From assembly GCA_905250075.1 (NCBI GenBank), contig CAJNOP010000042.1:332982-396981 (forward strand): DNA of 64,000 nucleotides, written 5' to 3'. Both the position numbers and the translations under genes were made by a program. Under the pieces are notes generated by a model that searched no databases, was not told the origin of the DNA, and saw nothing but the letters and a program-made list of their open reading frames with translations. This DNA comes from Rotaria sp. Silwood1. Lineage: Eukaryota > Rotifera > Eurotatoria > Philodinida > Philodinidae. Within the stretch, counting starts at the first letter, position 1, and every line of letters begins with the position of its first letter. Of this stretch, positions 62,501 through 64,000 are shown in pieces.

Positions 62501-63528
62501 CATCAATTCATAGTAATGATTATACTATTATTACTAAACAAAGAAAAGTAAGTTATACTAATGTGTTTATATCTTGAGTGTGTCATTCATTTTATTTTTT
62601 GGAGTATATATATCAACACTAGAATTTTTGCCCTTTACGTCGATACGTTTACATAGGATCAATCGAGTGATGATGATTGTTTTTTCTTGCTCAACTGAGC
62701 GCATGCATATCATTTCGAATGGCCATGTGGCTACTAATGACCTTCTCTTTCTCTATTAGAAAAATATGACAGTCTCTTTGTTTTATGAGCTAATAAAAAA
62801 AAAAAAAGAAAAAGAACTATTTAAATTAAAAAAAAGGAAATTTGATATTAATCATATAATTCTTTGTTCAGAATTCACAAATTCCATGTGCTAATAGTCC
62901 ATCGACAACAGATGCTGAATTTTCTTCATCACTTCTTTCTTGTCCATTCAATGGTACATCATCATCATCAACATCAGATCTTGATCGTTCACATAATAAT
63001 AATAATAATAATCATCATCATCATCATAATCATCAAAATCTACCATCATCAACTGTATCAGCATTAACAACTCTTACACGAAAATCAACACGTCGACAAC
63101 AAACAAAAAATGTTAGTTTTCAAGCAACATTAACTAATCCAACAAATAATGTTTTTAATGATTTATTTCAAAATACATCATCAACATTTAGTACATTACC
63201 AAAACAAACAAAACATGATATATCAATAGCAAATATAAATCAAAATTCACCTATTTTAACAGATTTACCACGAACACAATCAAATGATTTTCCAACATTA
63301 CAAACAATACTTAATCCATCAATAAAAGATATTCAAACAAAATTACCACAACCACAACCACCACCATTACTTAATGGAATTCTTTTACTTGATAAAATGC
63401 TTGCAAAATCATCAATAACAAATAATAATGAGAAAAAACATACAATATCACCATCATCATCAACAATTAGTAATAGTGGATGGTATAATGTCACATCAAA
63501 TTATCAGACACGAGCTAGTATTGTATAA
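59523..63528 (+). CDS. Protocadherin-like cadherin, five exons
   Basis: Exons 59523-60238, 60289-60757, 61077-61858, 61932-62547 and 62872-63528 join in phase to 1079 residues. The ATG at 59523 gives a signal peptide (MNMLFSILIFINFFILYSY). Six calcium-binding linker motifs follow in order (DINDMIPKF, DINDSRPRF, DQNDHAPSI, DINDQIPYF, NINEYSPKF, DINDNPPVF), so about seven extracellular cadherin domains, with repeated LDRE/FDYE and AxDxD calcium motifs. One membrane helix (about 782-809) and a cytoplasmic tail of about 270 residues rich in S/T/N/H/P complete it. There is no catenin-binding domain of the classical type that I recognise, and no laminin-G or EGF modules, which fits a protocadherin. 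It mediates cell-cell contact. Codons are strongly A/T-ending (TTA, AAT, GAT). Confidence 0.9.
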
Positions 63529-64000
63529 TTATTGTATAACCAAGTGTGCATGTTGACTAGTCGTTGTTTCTTTTTTTCTTTTTCTTTTTCTTTGTATAGG
63601 GAATTGTTTTGAATAATAAAAACTGTTGCTTTTATGTGTGGATTAAACATTTCCATAATTTTAAATTTTAAATCATAGATCTAATAGATGAATTTTAATA
63701 CTAAAAGAGATTTTTAGCGGGACTTCAGAGTCTAATTAAAAACAAAATGTCTTCGCTACATCCAGAGGGAGCATCAAGTGACTAATAAATAAAAGAAATA
63801 GCAGTTTTGTAGAATAGAACATATAGGGAAAAACAAATCTGCATGAAGATTAATCGGTGATACAAAAAAAAAAACTTTCTTTTTGTATTTAATCTTCCCA
63901 TAATTAGACGTCAATATGAAATATGATGATGTCATATATCAATCGCTAACATTAATCAAAATGTATAGCATCATACTTGTAGCAGCACATACAATTAACA
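63529..64000. other. 3' UTR of the protocadherin and flanking DNA
   Basis: AATAAA at 63615-63620, 87 bases after the stop, is the likely polyadenylation signal. Nothing else is recognised to the window end. Confidence 0.55.

Overview
This is eukaryotic, AT-rich, intron-containing DNA, most likely from a bdelloid rotifer. Three things point there: small introns with GT..AG borders, a large membrane-anchored FG-GAP/VCBS repeat protein, and many short elements made of degenerate TGTGGG hexamers, which is the telomeric hexamer I know for bdelloids. The species cannot be told from the sequence; the low GC is reminiscent of Rotaria-type genomes (inference). There are no bacterial-type operons, CRISPR arrays or rRNA genes. 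One 100-base N gap sits at 29305-29404.

Layout. 1-11 kb: the 5' end of an immunity-related GTPase leaving the window on the left, then exon-like relics (0.7-3.1 kb), a frameshifted MFSD6-like transporter (4.6-8.4 kb) and more relics (9.0-10.2 kb). 11-21 kb: a secreted four-exon Hint (hog) domain protein, a small PPPY membrane protein on the minus strand, and a four-exon, probably GPI-anchored surface protein of unknown family. 21-24 kb: a cluster of telomere-like foldback repeats around a degenerate tRNA-Ala. 24-27 kb: a monocarboxylate transporter with a TATA box and a likely 5' UTR exon. 33-34 kb: a claudin/PMP22-like four-TM protein. 35-40 kb: a 1492-residue type II membrane protein with 28 FG-GAP repeats. 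45-50 kb: a delta-catenin/ARVCF-type armadillo protein ending in the PDZ ligand DSWV. 52-53 kb: a histidine phosphatase. 59.5-63.5 kb: a protocadherin.

The exon models were built by following splice-site phase; the multi-exon genes close in frame. Two of them (the monocarboxylate transporter and the surface protein) close only if one base is added or removed, in each case within or next to a homopolymer run. Several apparent breaks here may therefore be assembly errors rather than mutations.

The right third (45-64 kb) holds intact, conserved cell-adhesion genes (delta-catenin, protocadherin) with strongly A/T-ending codons and no telomere-like repeats. The left two thirds hold lineage-specific or decayed genes and all eleven foldback elements. 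Those elements always read G-rich arm then C-rich arm, the arrangement expected of two telomere ends joined together. They are the most unusual feature of the window.
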